Source of the DNA: Nocardia sp. NBC_00403
GTDB taxonomy: Bacteria > Actinomycetota > Actinomycetes > Mycobacteriales > Mycobacteriaceae
Assembly: GCF_036046055.1 (NCBI RefSeq)
Contig: NZ_CP107939.1
Location: forward strand, 8,432,001 to 8,496,000
Direction: 5' to 3'
DNA: 64,000 nucleotides
Shown here: positions 6,685 through 18,300 of the stretch, in pieces
Position numbering within the stretch: the first letter of the stretch is position 1
Layout: each line of letters starts with the position of its first letter
The notes under the pieces: model-generated
Database searches by the model: none
Told to the model about the DNA's origin: nothing
The model's input: only the letters and a program-made list of their open reading frames with translations
Program-made: the position numbers and the translations under genes

Positions 6685-8147
6685 TGTTTGTCCTCTCTGA
6701 ATTCGCTGCGCCGCCGATTCTGGAGCAGCAGCCGCCGAGGCCTGATTCGACGCGGGGCGAACGATTCATCGAGCCGATCCCGGCGGTCTCCGCCAGGCCC
6801 GTATCCACCCTGCTCACGAGCGGGCTGGGCTGCCTCGGACGGAGACAGCTGGCTCACGAACCAGGTGCGGGCGATCTCGGCGACCTTCTCCAGCGCCCCG
6901 GGCTCGGCGAACAAGTGGGTGGCGCCCGGCACCTCGGTCAACACCGTCTCGCACGTCATCGCTTGCATCGCACGATGATTCAGTTCAAGTACGCCCTCAT
7001 CATCGCCTCCGATAATGAGCATGGTCGGTGCCGTGACGTCGCCGAGGTGCGGTCCGGCGAGATCGGGCCGACCGCCCTGCGACACCACCGCGGAAATCCG
7101 CACAGCTGGATCTGCTGCCGCCCGTAGGGCAGCCGCCGCGCCGGTCCTGGCTCCGAAGTATCCGATTCGCAAGTCCACGACGTCGCTGCGCCGCGACAGC
7201 CAAACCGTGATGTCCACCAGCCGCCGCGACAGCAGCCCGATATCGAAGACTCGGGAGCGATCGGTCTCCTCCTCCCGGGTCAAAAGATCGACGAGCAGCG
7301 TCCCGAGCTCGGCACGGTTCAGCACCTCGGCCACATAGCGATTGCGGGGGCTGTGCCGGCTGCTGCCACTGCCGTGTGCGAATACCACCAGCCCGAGCGG
7401 GTGCTCTGGAACGGTGAGGTACCCATCCAATGCCACTCCCCCGGTGATCACCCGCACCGGTTCATTCCGCAGCGGTGGATCGTCCGGTTCGGCCGTCGGC
7501 GGTGCTTGCAGATGCCCCGCAGCGCGGCGCAGCAGGTCCGCGACCTCGGCATCGGAGACCTGATCGAACCTGCCGTACCACCGTCCGACCGCCCCGAACC
7601 ACGACGGCGACGCCAGACACACCGTCTCGTCGGCATCGCCTGCCAGCAGAGGCAGGACAGCTCGGGGCACCACAGGAACGGCAAGGACGATCCGGCGCGC
7701 ACCGCGCGCCCGTGCATCCTGACAGGCCGCACGAATCGTCGCACCTGTCGCGACTCCGTCGTCGACGACGATCACCGTCCGGCCGCACAACGATATGCGC
7801 GGATGGGTACTTCGCAACAGCGCGGTACGCCGAACGAGCTGCTGACGTTCATGGCGTTCCACCTCCGCCATCTCGTCGCGGGTGAGTCTGGCACGCGTCA
7901 CGATGCCGTTGTCGATCACCACGATGCCGTCCTCGCTCACGGCGCCGAACGCGAGCTCCAGCTGATGCGGCACCCCGAGCTTGCGAACCACGATCACATC
8001 CAGCGGGGCCCCCAGCCCGACAGCGACCTCGTAGGCGACGGGGACGCCACCGCAGGGCAACCCGACCACCACGGCGTCCTCCTCGTCCAGGTACTTCAGC
8101 CGCAGCGACAGCTGACGTCCGGCGTCCGCACGATCATCGAACAGCAC
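6681..8147 (-). CDS. Phosphoribosyltransferase fused to dienelactone-hydrolase-like domain
   Basis: A 488-residue fusion of the Rv0571c type. The first 215 or so residues are a phosphoribosyltransferase with the PRPP motif VIVVDDGVATGATI. Residues from about 240 to 440 form an alpha/beta hydrolase (VVFAHGSGSSRHSPRN, a late GGDD acid and GATHLF histidine). At the nucleophile elbow the family reads G-A-S-T-G, but here it is G-A-R-T-G (AGG codon near 7150), so the catalytic serine appears lost. The start is the GTG at 8147, six bases after GAGGAGG; the longer frame to 8246 lacks such a site. A basic tail of about 45 residues follows the hydrolase. It is co-transcribed with the stress protein. 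Confidence 0.85.
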   Translation of the reverse strand: MLFDDRADAGRQLSLRLKYLDEEDAVVVGLPCGGVPVAYEVAVGLGAPLDVIVVRKLGVPHQLELAFGAVSEDGIVVIDNGIVTRARLTRDEMAEVERHERQQLVRRTALLRSTHPRISLCGRTVIVVDDGVATGATIRAACQDARARGARRIVLAVPVVPRAVLPLLAGDADETVCLASPSWFGAVGRWYGRFDQVSDAEVADLLRRAAGHLQAPPTAEPDDPPLRNEPVRVITGGVALDGYLTVPEHPLGLVVFAHGSGSSRHSPRNRYVAEVLNRAELGTLLVDLLTREEETDRSRVFDIGLLSRRLVDITVWLSRRSDVVDLRIGYFGARTGAAAALRAAADPAVRISAVVSQGGRPDLAGPHLGDVTAPTMLIIGGDDEGVLELNHRAMQAMTCETVLTEVPGATHLFAEPGALEKVAEIARTWFVSQLSPSEAAQPAREQGGYGPGGDRRDRLDESFAPRRIRPRRLLLQNRRRSEFREDKQ

Positions 8148-8669
8148 GACGAACCTCCTCAGTGATCTCTTCAGCTTCGACATACGCCCACGTAGACGCC
8201 AGATCCGATCGTCGCCGCAGAAGGAGACATTGGTCCTCGAATGCACCGTGGGTCCCGGGGGAGTTTCTGACCGAAGCCCCCTCCGACGACATCACAGCTC
8301 TGTGGCGGCCCGCCCGGGTTTCGCCGACCGGCTGGCGGCCGACCCCGATGAGAGCGCCGGCCCGATCTGAACAGTCCGAATCTCCTTGCGGTGCTGACAC
8401 TCGGCGTTGTGAGCCCCGGAGCGCCGCACTCGGCGGGCGGACGTCAGCGTTTGGCGGACCGGCAAGCGCAGCGGGATACCGGTCCGGCGCATTCGGGTAG
8501 CGGGGCGTGTCACACACCGACTTGGCATAGCCACAGATTTGCCGGACACGCGGGATGCGACACTTCTCCCTGACCCGGCCGCGCCGACCGCTTAAGCTAT
8601 CAGCGCCGCAACGTGCGACAAATACTCGAAGTCGAGAAGCCTAAGAGGTAGACGTCCAGGAGGTGCGGA
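8148..8669. other. Intergenic region without recognisable gene
   Basis: These 522 bases separate the minus-strand stress operon from the plus-strand exported protein. Frames exist on both strands but none has family features or a convincing ribosome site. A weak partial match to the DosR-type GGGAC-N-GTCC pattern lies around 8243-8256, about 100 bases before the GTG at 8147. GGAGG at about 8659-8663 is the ribosome site of the next gene. Confidence 0.5.
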
Positions 8670-9386
8670 ATGCCAGAAGCCGGTCGTTCGCGGCGATCAC
8701 GTCCGATATTGATTGCGAGCATGTTGCCGATTGCGGTCGTTCTCGGAACCGGAGTAGCCAACGCATTTCTGGATGACACCGCGCAGGCACCTGCCACGCC
8801 GCCGACGACAGCGGACTGGCTATCACTGACGCCTCCACTCGGCCAGTCGGCGGCCGACATCGTATCGCCGCTCGACACACGCCGCGGCGATCGAACCGTC
8901 AGCCCGGCGAATCCGCTCGCCGCCGGCAATTGGACTCGACTCGTGACGGTGGACGCACCTGACTCGCCGGGCGTGAATCAGGAGCCGATCCAGGCGTTCT
9001 GCGAGCACGTCCCCGTAGATCCCCGTCGATGCACCATCACCGCCCTGGACGCAAGCGTCGGTGCGGCAATAGGCGCGGGCATCGGCGCGGGAGTGGTCGC
9101 GCCCGTCGCGATAGCCGCCGGAATGGTCGGCGCGGGCGCCGGGTTCGTCGCCGGTATCCCGTTCATGCCGACCGGCTTGGTTGTCGGCCCGCTCGCCGGC
9201 GCGGCCGTCGGCGTCGCCGTCGTCGCCGGACCTGCCGCCCTGCTCGGTGGAGCACTCGGGGCGTCGGTCGGGACGATAGTCGGCATCACCACGCCCCTCC
9301 CGCAAGAAGACGGCCGAACCGATGGATCCGGCGCGCCCACCACCTCGCCGAAAGAAAACGCGGTCATCAATCCAGTCGTGCATTGA
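8670..9386 (+). CDS. Exported glycine-zipper hypothetical protein
   Basis: A 238-residue protein of unknown function. It has a basic N-terminus (GRSRRSRP) and a hydrophobic segment ending ANA at about residues 12-32, a likely signal peptide. Residues 130-210 are a long run of Gly and Ala in small-xxx-small spacing (GAAIGAGIGAGVVAPVAIAA and similar), typical of glycine-zipper membrane proteins found in several copies in Nocardia genomes. Two cysteines (FCEH, RCTI) before it could pair. GGAGG precedes the ATG. Its last 20 bases overlap the 3' end of the convergent peptide synthetase gene. It could be a pore-like or cell-envelope protein; nothing shows a link to the peptide. Confidence 0.65.
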   Translation: MPEAGRSRRSRPILIASMLPIAVVLGTGVANAFLDDTAQAPATPPTTADWLSLTPPLGQSAADIVSPLDTRRGDRTVSPANPLAAGNWTRLVTVDAPDSPGVNQEPIQAFCEHVPVDPRRCTITALDASVGAAIGAGIGAGVVAPVAIAAGMVGAGAGFVAGIPFMPTGLVVGPLAGAAVGVAVVAGPAALLGGALGASVGTIVGITTPLPQEDGRTDGSGAPTTSPKENAVINPVVH

Positions 9387-12300
9387 TAATCCGGGCGATC
9401 TGAGCAATCGCTCCGGGTTCGGTCATTGTGAGGTGGGTCGCATCGATGTCGAAAATCGACATCTGCCCGCGGACCACCCGCGCCCATCCCTCGTGACCCG
9501 CAGCATCGGATCGCCTTTCACGTGTCGCGGTGAAGTAGAGCATGTCGCTGTCCAAGACCGCGGGCCGCCACACACTGGCTGCCCGGATCGCCAGGTTGTA
9601 GGCATCGGTCAGGCGCTCGATCCGTGCGGCGTCGATACCGAGGCTGCCCCCCAGGTGCCGTTCGATCAGGTCGGCGGCCTCCTCGGCAGTCGCATCGGGG
9701 CTCACGTAATCGACGCCCATGACCGGGCCGAGATTGCTGATCAGTTCTCCGGCCGTGACGGCGCGCGGCGTCGACTCGTCGACACCGTCCGCCTCGGCGT
9801 CCAACAGCGCCAGTAGCGCAACCTGCTCACCGGCGGCGCGCATCTCGACGGCAATGGTATGGGCGATCGCACCACCCAGTGACCAGCCGAGGAGGTGATA
9901 GGGGCCATGTGGCTGAACCGCGCGAATCTCGTCGAAGTAGCGTTCGGCCATTTCTTCGATCGATGTCGGACCGGGGACCTCACCGCCGATTTGTGGCGCC
10001 TGAATGCCGTAGATCGGTCGACCGTCGGAGAGGTACTGGTCGAAGGTGCGGTAACACCACGACAGGCCCAAGGCCGGGTGGATACAGAACAGTGGTGCCC
10101 GCTCACCGCCGGTCCGGATCGGCAGCAACACATCGAAGCCGACATCGGTCCGGTCGAGGGCGGGGCCGGAGCGCATTCCGGATTCGATCCGCTTTGCCAG
10201 GTCGGCTGGACAGCGATCCGACAACATCCAGCTGATCGGAACCTCGTAGTCGAGTTCCTTGCGCAACTCGCTCACCACTTGCACCGACTTCAGCGAGTTA
10301 CCACCCAATGCGTAGAAGTCGTCATCGACGCCCACCCGATCCACACCGAGTACCGTTCCGAAGGCCCGGGCAACCTCCCATTCCAGCCACGACGAGGGCT
10401 CCCTGAACTCCCCTACCGCGAGCACCGGCTCCGGTAACCGCGTGCGGTCCAGCTTGCCCGACGGGCTGAGGGGCACCGTGTCGAGCACCACCATCGTGGT
10501 GGGCACCATGTAGTCGGGCAGTTTCGTTGCCGCGTGCGCCGAGACCGCCGCGGTGTCGACCGTGGCGCCCGCGGCAGGCACGAGGTAGCCGACGAGGTGG
10601 TCCACCGCACCGGTGGAGCGCACCACAGCGATCGCCCGGGCGACGCTGGGGTGCTCGGCAAGTACTGACTCGATTTCACCGAGTTCGATGCGCAGGCCGC
10701 GCAGCTTCACCTGAAAATCGGTGCGGCCCATGTATTCCAATTCGCCGTTCCGGCGCCAGCGCACCAAGTCGCCGGTGCGGTACAGGCGCCGGCCGTCACC
10801 GTACGGGTCGGGCACGAACCGTTCCGCGGTGAGGCCCGGACGTGACTGATAGCCGCGCGCGAGCTGGTTGCCCGCCAAGTACAGCTCCCCCGCGACCCCG
10901 GGCGGTACCGGATGTAACCGCTTGTCGAGTACGTATGCCCGCGCGTTCCATACCGGTGTGCCCATCTGCATGCTCCCGCTGTCGGCGTCGGTCACCCGAT
11001 GCGACGTCGCGCACACGGTGAACTCGGTCGGCCCGTACATATTGTGCAACTCGACCCCGGGCACAATTCGCCGCGCGGCGTCCACCACCTCAGGGCCGAA
11101 TGCCTCACCACCCACCAGGAGCGTCCGCACCGACTCCAGCGACCCCGCAGGCGTCGCGTCCGCAAATACCGCCAGCATCGACGGCACGAACGCGGTGATC
11201 GTGACCCGCTGGGTGGCAATGGTTTCGGCGAGATAAGCCGGGTCGGTATGCCCGTCGGCTCGCGCGATCACCAGCCGCGCCCCCACCGCCAGTGGCGCAA
11301 ACAGCTCCCACACCGACATGTCGAACGTGGCCGGGGACTTCTGCAGTACGACGTCATTCGGCGTCAGTGCGGAGATTTCGTTGACCCACCGCACCTGGTT
11401 GACTACCGAAGAGTGCAATATCGCAACACCTTTCGGTCGCCCGGTCGACCCCGAAGTGAAGAGCAGGTATGCAACGTTGTGCGGTCGTAGCGGTGCGAGC
11501 CGATCGGCGTCGGTGACCGGCGCGTCATCGAATCCGGACAGCTCCAGCCCTTCGAGGGACGACAGCTCCAGCACCGGTGCGGCGATCGACAGCATGTACG
11601 CGATCCGGTCGGCCGGAAGGTCCGGATCGACCGGCACGTACCCGCCGCCCGCGGCCTGCACCGCGTACGTGGCGGTGACCTGGTCCAGTGAACGCCGCAT
11701 CCGCAGCGCCACCAACGACTCCGGCCCCACTCCGCGGGAGATCAACCACCGCGCCAACCGGTATACGCGAGACGCGAATTCCGCATAGGTCAGCGACTGT
11801 TCTCCGACTATTACCGCGGGCCGGTCCGCATGCGCCGCTACGGAGTGGGCGAAGATGGAGACCAGCGTCTCGTCGGGACGGAGCCTGCGATCGGTCGCAT
11901 TCCACCGCGTCAGAACGGCTTCCCGTTCATCTGCGTCGAGCAGATCCACCTCGTGCACCGGCTGTGCCGAATCGGTCACCAGTGCGCCGAGCAACCGCAG
12001 CAGGCGATCGACGATCGTGGTCACCGTTGTCGCGTCGAAGAGGTCGCTCGCGTAGGTCACCGCGCCGCTGATGCCGGCCGCGGCACCGGTGGAGTCGTAG
12101 GAATCCGACACCGTGATCTGCAGATCGAACAGTGCGGTGTCGATGTCGGCCGTCACAGCCGACGCCGAGAGCCCCGGAAGTTCGAACTGGGCACTGCCGA
12201 CGTTCTGGAATGCCAGCATCACCTGGAACAGTGGATGGTGGGCGTGCGACCGCACCGGATTCAGCTCCTGCACCAGTCGCTCGAACGGAACATCGGCGTG

Positions 12301-15300
12301 CCCTAACGCGGCCAGATCGGTCCCGCGCACGTGCTCGAGCAGCTGTGTGAAGGTCATCCCCGGGGTCAACCGGGTCCGCAGCACCAGCGTGTTGACGAAC
12401 ATCCCGACCAGATCGTCGAGTTCGGGTTCGCCGCGTCCCGCATGCGGAGTGCCGATCGCGATATCGTCCGTATCGGCCAGCCGGGCCAGCGTAGCCGCCA
12501 GCGCAGCGTGCAAGACCATGAACAGCGTCGCGTTGTGTGCTCGCGCGACCTGCTGCAATCGCGCGTGCAGATCGGCACCGACGGTTATCGGTACGCTCGC
12601 GCCCGCGTGGGTCTGTACGGGCGGGCGCGTTCGGTCGGTCGGCAGCTCGAGCAAAACCGGAAGTTCCGCCAATTCGACTGTCCAGTAGTCGATCTGGGCG
12701 CGTAGCAGCGAGTCGGGATCGTCTTCGGTCCCCAGCACGGTCCGCTGCCAGATCGCGTAGTCGGCGTACTGCACCGGCAGCGGCGGGCGGCTCGGTATCT
12801 CCCCGGCCAGGCGTGCCGTGTACGCGGTCATCATGTCCCGTGCCAGCGGGCCGAGCGACGACCCGTCGCAGGAGATGTGATGCACCACCACGGCCAGGAT
12901 CCACTCGTTCGGCCCGAGCTCGAACAACCGGACCCGCACCGGCGCCTCGACCGTCAGATCGAACACCGTCGAGACGAACGCCGACAATGCTTCGGCCAGT
13001 TCATATTCCGCGACCGAGGTCACGGTCACCGGCGCGATCGCCTCGGCGGCGGGAAGGACAACCTGCGACAGCTCGCCCTCACCATACGGGTATACGGTCC
13101 GCAGTACCTCGTGCCGGTTCAGCACATCCTCGACGGCCGCGCGCAGCGCGTCGAGATTCAGCTGTCCAGACAGTCGTAGCACGATCGGAATGCCGTAGGC
13201 CGCCGAGCCGGGGTCGAGCCGGTTCAGGAACCACATTCGCTGCTGTGCGTACGACAGGGGAATTCGCTGCGGCCGTTGCTGTGCGGTCAGCGCCACCCGA
13301 CCGGTATCGGCCCGCGATTCGGCGCGCGCGGCCAACCGCGCGACCGTCGGCGCCTCGAAAATCATCGACGCCGGGATGGTCGCGTCAAGGGCGGCACCGA
13401 TCCGTGCGGCTAGGCGGGTGGCCACCAGGCTGTTGCCACCCAGTTCGAAGAAGTCGTCGTCGGCGCCTACCGGACCATCGACGCCGAGGACGTCGGCGAA
13501 TACGCCTGCCACTATTTCCTGCACCGGTGACGCCGGGGCCCGGAATCGCTTGGCCTGGACGACGGGTGCGGGCAGGGCCGCGCGGTCGAGTTTTCCATTC
13601 GGCAACAGGGGGATCGCGTCCAGGATCATCACCGCGGCGGGTACCAGGTACGACGGCAACACCTCGGCCAACGACGCCCGCAACTGTTCGCCCGACAAGC
13701 TCACCCCGGCTTCCGGCACCGCATAGGACACCAACATCACCGCACCGGTGTCCTCCCGCCGCGCCACGGTGACCGCGTATGCGACATCCGCTCGCGCGCT
13801 CAACACCGCGTCGATCTCGCCGAGCTCGATACGATAACCGCGGATCTTCACCTGGGAATCGTTGCGCCCCAAAAATTCCAGGGCACCGTCGGTATTCCAG
13901 CGCACCACATCACCCGTGCGATACATGCGACGTCCCGGTTCCCCGAACGGGTGCGCCACGAACCGCGCCGCATTCGTCGCCGCCCTGTTCAGGTACCCGC
14001 GCGCCAGCGCAGGACCCGCCAGATACAGCTCTCCGGCCACCCCTATCGGCACCGGCTCCAACCGGGCATCCAAAACCAGCGTCTGTATTCCCGGCAGCGG
14101 GGTACCGATCGTCGGCCGGTCGGCCGGTCGCAGCGCACCTGTCGCCGTGGCGGCGATCGTGGCCTCGGTCGGCCCGTACAGCACCTGGAACTTCCTGGCG
14201 CCCGCGGTGTCGGTGCCTGCCCATCGGCTCACCAGATCCGCCGGGACCTCCTCACCACCGGACATCACCACGCGCAAGTCGTCCAGCCCGGCCGGATCCA
14301 CCGAGGCGAGCGCGGCCGGGGTCAGAAACGCGTGGGTGACCCGCTGTACGCGCAAGAGCTCGGCCAGCTCGCCACCGCCGTAGATCCCCGTCGGCGCCAC
14401 GACCAGTACAGCGGCCCGGCTGACCGCGATCAGGATCTCCATCAGTGCGGCGTCGAACGACGGCGACGCGAAGTGCAAGACCCTGGACGTGAGCCGAAGC
14501 TCGCGGTCGGCGCGCCACCCCGAGACGAAGTCTGCGATGCCGGAATGTGTCATGGCGACGCCCTTCGGCACCCCGGTCGTTCCGGAGGTGAAGATCACGT
14601 AGGCGACATCCGAGGCCCGCAGCGGCCGCGGCCGCTCGTCATCACCGATCGGGCCGCTCGCCGCCACGTCGATCTGCGCGGCGACGGCCGGGTCGTCGAG
14701 CACGATCCAGTCCACCGAATCGGGCACCTCGGCACGCGCCGAGGACACCGTAATTCCCAGCGTCGCATCGGAATCCGAGACCATCTGCTCGATCCGGCTC
14801 GCGGGATAGCCTGGGTCCACCGGCACGTACGCCGCACCCGTCTTGACCACCGCCCACCACGCGACGACGGATTCCATCGACCGCGCTGCCGCCACCAGGA
14901 CCGGATGCTCCGGTCCGGCGCCACGGCGGATCAGTACCCTCGCCAGTCGGCTGGACCGCTTGTCCAGCTGTGCATACGACAACGTGACATCCCCCGCGAC
15001 AACGGCGATTCCGTCGCCATTGTCCAGCACGGCCGAGGCGAACACGTCCGGCAGCAATCCGGAGGGCTCCGGCGCCGCCACGGTATGCGCCCCCACCCGC
15101 GATGTGAGCGCCGAGCGCTCGTCGGCTTCCAGCCAGTCGATATCCCCGATCACTACGGCCGGATCGTCGGCGACGGCTTCCAGCACCCGCACCAACCGTC
15201 GGACGATCGCCGCCGCGGTCGCCTCGTCGAACAGATCCCGCGCATAGGTCATCGTTCCCGAGATGCCCTGCACCACACCGGCATTGCCGAACGAATCGGA

Positions 15301-18300
15301 CAGCGCCAGTTGCAAGTCGAACTGGGTCGCCCCGGTATCCACATCCGCTCGGGCGACCCGGACATCGGGCAGCGCGATATCGACCGTCGACACGTTCTGG
15401 AACGCCAGGGCCACCTGGAACAACGGATGCCGCGCCGCCGATCGTTCCGGGCTCAACGCCTCCACGACCCGCTCGAACGGCACGTCCGAGTGCTCGAACG
15501 CAAGCAGGTCCGTCTCGCGAGTGCGCATCAGCAACTCGGCGAACGGCTCGCCCGTATCCACCCGGGTCCGCAATGCGAGGGTGTTCACGAACATCCCCAC
15601 CAGATCGTCCAGAGCGGGCTCGCCGCGCCCCGCGACCGGGGTACCGATCACTACATCATCGCTGCCACCGAGACGCCCCAATACCGTTGCCAGCGCCGCA
15701 TGCATCACCATGAACAGCGACGACCCGCGCGACCGTGCCAGCGTGAGCAACCGCTCGTGCAGCCTCGCATCGATCTCCACTGGAACCCGGCTTCCCGACA
15801 GTGATGCGACGGTCGGGCGTGATCGGTCCGCGGGCAATTCCAGCCGGTCCGGTGCGTCCGCGAGCGTCGAGCGCCAGAACTCCAGCTGTGTGGACATCAA
15901 CGACGCCGGATCGTCCTCGGACCCCAGCATCTGCCGTTGCCACCACGCGAAATCCGCGTACTGCACGGCGAGCGGCTCCCATTCCGGCGCGTGCCCTGCC
16001 AGTCGCGCGGTATACGCCGCCATCACGTCACGGGCCAGCGGCCCCATCGACTGACCATCGCCTGCGATGTGATGGACCACCAGCACCAGCAGGAATTCTC
16101 CTGTGTCACCGTCGAGCTCGAACAATCCCACTCGCGTCGGCACTCCGGCCGTCACATCGAATCCGCGCCGCACGAACTCGCCCACCACATCCGGGACCGA
16201 ATCCACCGGCACTCGCACCGGCTCCACCGGCACCGCGGGCTCGTCGAGAACGACCTGCCGCGGCTCACCGGAGACTTCCGGATACATCGTTCGCAGTACC
16301 TCGTGACGTGCCATCACATCCGCGAGCGCGGCCGCCAGCGCCGCGGTGTCCAGCCGTCCCGACAGCCGCAGCATCACCGGAATGTTGTATGCCGCCGAGT
16401 CCGGCTCGAACCGGTTCAGGAACCACATCCGCTGCTGTGCCAGCGACAGCGGAACGGGGTCGGGGTGCACTCCGGGCAGTAGGGGCAACCGGCCCCCACC
16501 GCTGAGTGTCCCTGCGAGCGCGGCCAATTCGCCGACGGTCGGCGCCTCGAATACTGATCGCACCGGCACGCGCACGTCCATGGCCGCACCTATGCGCGCC
16601 ACCACAAGCGAGGCGCTCAGCGAATCGCCGCCCAGCGCGAAGAAGTCGTCGTCGACTCCCACCCGGTCCACGTCGAGTACCTGCTCGAATGTCCGCGCGA
16701 CCAACTCTTCCAATCCCGGCGATGGCGCCCGGAATTCGCGGGAGACGGCAACCGGTTCGGGCAACCGCTCGCGATCCAGCTTCCCGTTGGCGGTCAGCGG
16801 CACCTCGTCCAGCACCACCACCGCGGATGGCACCATGTACCGGGGCAACGCCTCGGCCAGCGCCGCACGCAACTCCTCGCCCGATACCTCCGACCCGGTC
16901 GCGGGCACGACATAGGACACCAGCAGCACCGGTCGCCCCTCATCGCTGCGCGGCACGGTGACGGCGTATGCCACATCCGCACGCGCACCCAGCACCACGT
17001 CGATCTCCCCCAGCTCGATCCTGGTGCCGCGCACCTTCACCTGAAAATCGTTGCGACCCAAGAACTCCATCTCACCATCGGCGGTGCGGCGCACCACGTC
17101 ACCGGTCGCGTACATGCGCTGACCCGGCTCCCCGAACGGGCATGCGACGAACCGCGCCGCAGTCAACCCCATCCTGGCGATATATCCATTGGCCAGGCCG
17201 GGGCCGAACAGGTACAGCTCGCCCGCGACACCGGCGGGCACGGGCCGCAACCAGGTATCCAGGACCACGGCCGCGACCGGGCCGACCGGCCTGCCGATCG
17301 TGATCGTGGCACCCGATGCCAGAGCGTCGCCGGAGGTAGCCCAGATAGTGCATTCCGTCGGCCCGTAGACATTGACCATGGCGCGATGCGGCGCCCACCG
17401 ATCGACCAGTTCCGGCCCGACCGGCTCACCGGCCGCTGCCAGCACGCGCAGCCCGTCGAGATCATCGCACGGGACTGTCGCCAGCGCCGACGGGGTCACT
17501 ATGGCATGCGAAATACCTTCTCGCCGAATCAGATTCGCCAGCTCGGGACCGGCGTAGACATCGGCGGGCGAGATGACGAGCCGGCCGCCCGAGCCGTGCG
17601 CCATCAACAGCTCGAACACCGAGGCGTCGAAACTGGGCGAGGCGACTTGCAGCACCACCGACGTCGGGTCGACGTCGAGTATTCGCCGCTGGGCCGCGAC
17701 GATATCGGCCAAGCCGCGATGGCTGACGAGAACGCCCTTGGGCGTTCCGGTCGACCCGGAGGTGTAACTCACGTACGCGGTCTGATCCCGCCGAATCGGC
17801 CCGCCGCGTTCGGCATCGCTGATCGGCACGGCAGGAACCGAATCCATGGCGCCGAGCGTCTGCTCCGCGTCGAGGATCAGCCAGTCGACGCCATCCGGAA
17901 GGTGCTTCCTGGTGGACGTATCGGTAAGCCCGAGGATGGTTTTCGAGTCCGACAGCAGAAATGCGATGCGGTCCGATGGCAGGGCCGGATCAATCGGCAG
18001 GAAGGCGGCGCCCGTCTTGGACACGGCCCACAGTGCCACCGTCGCCGCAAGGGATCGCGGAAGCACAGAGGCGACGACCTGTCCCCGCCGGGCGCCGTGC
18101 CGCAGCAGGACCCGAGCCAGACGTGCGGAGCGCTCGTCGAGCTGCCGGTAGGTCATGGCGGCCGTACCACACCGCACGGCGATCGCGTCGAGTTCGGCGG
18201 CAGCGGAAGCGGAAGCGGAAGCGGCGAGTATGCGGTCCAACGTGTCCGGAATCGCAGCTTCCGCACCCGAAACCGGCCACGACGGCCCCGGTTCCGCGTC

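Noticed and set aside
8134..8517. Minus-strand 127-codon frame upstream of the PRTase gene
   Set aside because: It overlaps the PRTase start in another frame, and its composition looks like non-coding GC-rich DNA.
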